Shown piece after piece: positions 61,117-64,000 of a stretch of 64,000 nt of DNA. How positions within the stretch are numbered: position 1 is the first letter of the stretch; each line of letters begins with the position of its first letter. Source of the stretch: Clostridium sp. Lineage in GTDB: Bacteria > Cyanobacteriota > Vampirovibrionia > Gastranaerophilales > Gastranaerophilaceae. The stretch is taken from positions 62,001 through 126,000 of the forward strand of contig JAHALR010000003.1 in the NCBI GenBank assembly GCA_018362895.1, in the 5' to 3' direction. The position numbers and the translations under genes are program-made. Below the pieces are notes generated by a model that saw only the letters and a program-made list of their open reading frames with translations, ran no database searches and was not told where the DNA came from.

Positions 61117-61326
61117 ATGGGCAGGATTGTAATAGACAGAGACGTGTGCAAAGGTTGTTACATTTGCATAAACGCTTGTCCCAAGGGTTTGCTAAAAAAA
61201 AGCAATGAAAGAAACGAACACGGTGATTATCCCGTAGAATTTACGGACAGTACAAACAGCTGTATCGGATGTGCAATGTGTGCACAAAGCTGTCCTGACG
61301 TAGCAATCAAAGAGGTTTACAGATAA
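61117..61326 (+). CDS. 2-oxoacid:ferredoxin oxidoreductase, ferredoxin-like delta subunit
   Basis: 69 residues with two 4Fe-4S motifs: CKGCYICINACP and CIGCAMCAQSCP. It shuttles electrons from the catalytic subunits to ferredoxin. First of four contiguous genes (D-A-B-C order), 1 base before the alpha subunit. Confidence 0.95.
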   Translation: MGRIVIDRDVCKGCYICINACPKGLLKKSNERNEHGDYPVEFTDSTNSCIGCAMCAQSCPDVAIKEVYR

Positions 61327-61327
61327 A

Positions 61328-62410
61328 GTGTCTAAAGTATTAGTTAAAGGAAATGAAGCCATTGCACAGGCGGCAATAAATGCGGGTTGTCAGTGTTACT
61401 TCGGTTATCCTATTACGCCTCAGAGTGAAATTGGGGAATATATGGGGGCTCATCTGCCGAAGTTAGGCAGAGTATTTGTTACGGCAGAAAGCGAACTAGC
61501 TTCTATAAATATGGTTATAGGAGCAGGTACTACGGGAACAAAGGCAATGACATCTTCTTCGTCATGCGGTATTGCACTAATGCAGGAATCAATTTCTGCA
61601 ATGTGCTGTGCGGAAGTTCCAGGTGTTATAGTCAGCGTAATGAGAGGCGGTCCGGGACTGGGAAATATTGCTCCGGCTCAGGCTGATTATTTTCAAGCGC
61701 TGAAAGGCGGAGGTAACGGAGATTATAAAACTCTTGTTCTTTCTCCTTCAACTGTTCAAGAAGCAATAGATTTAACATACAGAGCTTTTCACCTTTCATT
61801 AAAATATAGAAATCCTGTGATGCTTTTAGCTGATGGTATTTTGGGACAGATGATGGAGCCTGCGGAGTTTGGTGAATATCCTTATGAAGATCCAGATGTC
61901 AGCGAGTGGGCGTTGAACGGTGCTGACAACAGAGCTCCGAGAAATATTGTATCTCTTCATATGCCTGAAGGTGCAATGGAAGAGCTGACAAACAAGCTTT
62001 TTGATAAATATAAAGCTATGGAAGAAAATGAAACAACTTACGAAGACTATATGCTCAAAGATGCCAAACTTGTTCTTACGGCATTTGGAACTGTTGGAAG
62101 GGTTGCCAAAACAGCAGTCAAAAAAGCCAGAGAAGCAGGTATGAAAGTCGGTTTGTTCAGACCTGTAACTTTGTTTCCGTTTCCTGACAAAGATTTGTAT
62201 AAAGTGGCAAAAAATGCTGATATGATTTTGGATTTGGAATTAAACAAAGGTCAAATGCTACTGGATGTGCGTTCTGCTGTTTTTGGAGCTTGTCCGGTTG
62301 AATTTTATGGAAGAACGGCAGGCGGACTTCTTACACCGGACAGCATTTACGAAAAAATCTGCGATTTATACAAAACAATAGATGATAAAGTGGAAGCAGG
62401 GGTTAAATAA
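61328..62410 (+). CDS. vorB: 2-oxoacid:ferredoxin oxidoreductase alpha subunit, VorB-like
   Basis: 360 residues, GTG start preceded by GAGG. Alpha subunit binds the CoA and part of TPP. Seen: GYPITPQSEIGEYM, SSSSCGIALMQE, MRGGPGLGNIAPAQADYF, KGGGNGDYK and GILGQMMEP. The sequence is closest in memory to 3-methyl-2-oxobutanoate:ferredoxin oxidoreductase (VorB), but 2-oxoglutarate (KorA) is hard to exclude. Oxidatively decarboxylates branched or 2-oxo acids to acyl-CoA, CO2 and reduced ferredoxin. Confidence 0.9.
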   Translation: MSKVLVKGNEAIAQAAINAGCQCYFGYPITPQSEIGEYMGAHLPKLGRVFVTAESELASINMVIGAGTTGTKAMTSSSSCGIALMQESISAMCCAEVPGVIVSVMRGGPGLGNIAPAQADYFQALKGGGNGDYKTLVLSPSTVQEAIDLTYRAFHLSLKYRNPVMLLADGILGQMMEPAEFGEYPYEDPDVSEWALNGADNRAPRNIVSLHMPEGAMEELTNKLFDKYKAMEENETTYEDYMLKDAKLVLTAFGTVGRVAKTAVKKAREAGMKVGLFRPVTLFPFPDKDLYKVAKNADMILDLELNKGQMLLDVRSAVFGACPVEFYGRTAGGLLTPDSIYEKICDLYKTIDDKVEAGVK

Positions 62411-62411
62411 T

Positions 62412-63164
62412 ATGGAAACACTTGTATACAAAAGACCCGAAAGCTTATTAAAAGACGGACATTTCACATTTTGCCCCGGTTGCGGTCATGGTGTTGTTTT
62501 GAGAATGATAGCCGAGCTTATAGATGAATTTAACCTGCAAAAAGATACGATTGCTATATCTTCTGTCGGTTGTTCTATCTTTTTGGAAAAGTTTTTTAAT
62601 TTAGATGTTGCCGGAGCTTCGCATGGTCGTTCGCCTTGTGTTGCTACGGGTATAAAAAGATGTAAACCTGACAAATTTGTATTCACCTACCAGGGTGACG
62701 GTGATGCTGCTACGATTGGTTTCAATGAGACTATTCATACTGCTTGCAGAGGTGAACATATCACAACGGTTATGATAAATAATACTAACTTCGGTATGAC
62801 GGGCGGACAAGCGAGTGCTACTACACTTGTGGGGCAGGTTACAACTACAACTCCTGCCGGAAGAAAGCCGGAACAAACTGGTTATCCTCTTCATGCCGCT
62901 GAAATAGTTTCAAAATGCGACGGAACGGCATATTGTGCCAGAGTGGCAATAACTACGCCAAAAGAAATCAGAAAAGCTAAATCTGCTTTAAAAAAAGCAT
63001 TTGAAACACAACTAAACGGAACAGGTTACAGTTTTGTGGAAGTATTGGCTGCGTGTCCGACAAACTGGCATATGACACCGGTTGACTCGCTCGCACATAT
63101 TGAAAATGTCATAGAGAAAGTTCATCCTCTGGGTGTTTTCAAAGACATTACAGGAGAAAATTAG
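62412..63164 (+). CDS. 2-oxoacid:ferredoxin oxidoreductase beta subunit
   Basis: 250 residues. TPP-binding subunit: FCPGCGHGVVLRM, YQGDGDAATIG (GDG with acid) and NNTNFGMTGGQASATT, typical. Start at METLVYKRP, one base after the alpha stop; the upstream open frame overlaps alpha. Confidence 0.96.
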   Translation: METLVYKRPESLLKDGHFTFCPGCGHGVVLRMIAELIDEFNLQKDTIAISSVGCSIFLEKFFNLDVAGASHGRSPCVATGIKRCKPDKFVFTYQGDGDAATIGFNETIHTACRGEHITTVMINNTNFGMTGGQASATTLVGQVTTTTPAGRKPEQTGYPLHAAEIVSKCDGTAYCARVAITTPKEIRKAKSALKKAFETQLNGTGYSFVEVLAACPTNWHMTPVDSLAHIENVIEKVHPLGVFKDITGEN

Positions 63165-63166
63165 TT

Positions 63167-63727
63167 ATGGATATGAGTATAATTGTTGCGGGATTTGGCG
63201 GACAGGGCGCTTTGCTGGCAGGTATAATACTTTGCCATGCTGCTGTTATTGAAGGTAAAAAAACAACTTGGATTCCTTCTTATGGTGCTGAAATGAGAGG
63301 CGGTGCTGTCAACTGTGCGGTCAATATTTCTGATGATGAAATAGGTTCACCTGTTATAGACAAGGCTGATTTTGTTATTGCGATGAATGATATTTCGCAA
63401 ATTAAATTTGAAAACAAGGTCAGAGAAGGCGGGTGTATGATTATAAATTCTTCATTATCAAATATTGCACCTAAGAGAAAAGACATAAGCTATATCCCAA
63501 TACCTTTAAACGAACTTGCACAAAAACTTACGCAGCCTGCATTTGTTAATGTTATGGCTCTGGGGGCTTTTATTGAAAAGACAAAAGTTTTGAAGCTGGA
63601 ATCTGTTATTTCTGCTATGACAGAAATGTCAAAAACACTTTCCGAAAAAAAGAGAAGACTGCTTCCTAACAACATAGAGTCTTTAAAATTCGGTGTAAAT
63701 TTGATTAAAAATCCGCTTCCGGTATAA
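63167..63727 (+). CDS. 2-oxoacid:ferredoxin oxidoreductase gamma subunit
   Basis: 186 residues. Gamma subunit: VAGFGGQGALLAGIILCHAA, YGAEMRGGAVNCAV, and IDKADFVIAMN. It starts 2 bases after the beta stop codon. The complete set D-A-B-C is coupled, so the complex is made in equal amounts. This fits amino acid fermentation in an anaerobe. Confidence 0.95.
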   Translation: MDMSIIVAGFGGQGALLAGIILCHAAVIEGKKTTWIPSYGAEMRGGAVNCAVNISDDEIGSPVIDKADFVIAMNDISQIKFENKVREGGCMIINSSLSNIAPKRKDISYIPIPLNELAQKLTQPAFVNVMALGAFIEKTKVLKLESVISAMTEMSKTLSEKKRRLLPNNIESLKFGVNLIKNPLPV

Positions 63728-63755
63728 GAGTTAAGGTAATTCAAAGAGGAAACAG

Positions 63756-64000
63756 ATGATTAAACAGGCAGTTGATTATATTCAGAAAAAAATTAAAAAT
63801 TTTTCTCCTGAGCTTGGAATTATTTTAGGTTCAGGTCTTGGGGATTTTGCTGATAACATTGAAGGTATAAGAATAAAATATTCAGAAATTCCGGGATTTG
63901 AAACTTCGACAGTTGCAGGTCACAAAGGGCAGCTTGTTTTTGCTGAAGTTGAAGGTAAAAAAGCTGTTATAATGCAGGGTCGTTTCCATTTTTATGAAGG
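63756..64000 (+). CDS. Purine nucleoside phosphorylase, 5' part
   Basis: Partial, cut by the window end. About 81 residues visible, starting MIKQAVDYIQKKI after AGAGGA. GIILGSGLGDFAD, then EIPGFETSTVAGHKGQLVF and MQGRFHFYEG are hallmarks of trimeric PNP (PunA type). Cleaves purine nucleosides with phosphate. It may belong to the oxidoreductase operon (28-base gap). Confidence 0.93.
   Translation, partial: MIKQAVDYIQKKIKNFSPELGIILGSGLGDFADNIEGIRIKYSEIPGFETSTVAGHKGQLVFAEVEGKKAVIMQGRFHFYE

Overview
The window reads as a chromosomal segment of a low-GC, anaerobic, Gram-negative bacterium. It most probably belongs to the non-photosynthetic sister group of Cyanobacteria (Melainabacteria/Vampirovibrionia, Gastranaerophilales type). 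The support is indirect: strong AT bias; a tRNA-Glu that, from memory, is nearly cyanobacterial; rplJ-rplL ending at a terminator instead of running into rpoBC; a heptosyltransferase-like GT9 enzyme, which suggests an outer membrane; ferredoxin-linked 2-oxoacid oxidoreductase and Fe-S serine dehydratase, which suggest anaerobiosis; flagellar FlhA; and a type IV pilin-like protein. No photosynthesis gene, insertion sequence, prophage or CRISPR array is visible. Genes are tightly packed and many start or stop codons overlap.

Layout. 1-7.3 kb: signalling and motility. A NarL-type response regulator on the + strand faces a minus-strand row flhA, PilZ protein, small membrane protein, histidine kinase, HD-GYP response regulator, small orphan, receiver-domain protein. 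7.5-12.1 kb: metallo-hydrolase, mnmG, a pilin-like gene, a strong 6S RNA candidate, and an EF-hand protein. 12.2-20 kb: sugar-type transporter, two-subunit L-serine dehydratase, a CheR-like methyltransferase, an HD-domain protein, recF. 20-28 kb: recA, acetyltransferase, GT9 enzyme and an AddB-like/UvrD-like nuclease-helicase pair. 27.8-33.9 kb: an orphan gene behind a structured leader, rplJL with an L10 leader and attenuator, aroC-aroK-aroB, and a class V aminotransferase. 33.9-41.2 kb: two glycosyltransferases, a 1469-residue multidomain protein, a NifX-like protein and tRNA-Glu. 41.3-52 kb: mutS, an XRE regulator, a GT32-like protein, pirin, antiporter, secreted GH13 enzyme, acyltransferase, aminotransferase. 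52-64 kb: a membrane orphan, cysS, coaE, a GT-C-like membrane protein, a GH57 enzyme, a four-subunit 2-oxoacid:ferredoxin oxidoreductase, and the start of purine nucleoside phosphorylase.

Most striking items. (1) The giant protein at 36131-40540 joins a HipA/effector-kinase-like N-terminus, about eleven short repeats containing DE-W and K/R-L residues, a GlnD-like HD domain and an unassigned C-terminus. Its HD module has a stand-alone paralogue at 17140-18060. (2) Several structured RNA elements: a 6S RNA candidate, the L10 leader with terminator, a terminator-like hairpin directly against the start codon of the giant gene, and a nested inverted repeat that contains the start codon of an orphan gene. 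(3) A flhA operon combined with PilZ and HD-GYP proteins, tying flagellar export to cyclic-di-GMP signalling. All functional statements rest on reading the sequence and recalled family motifs; no database search was run.
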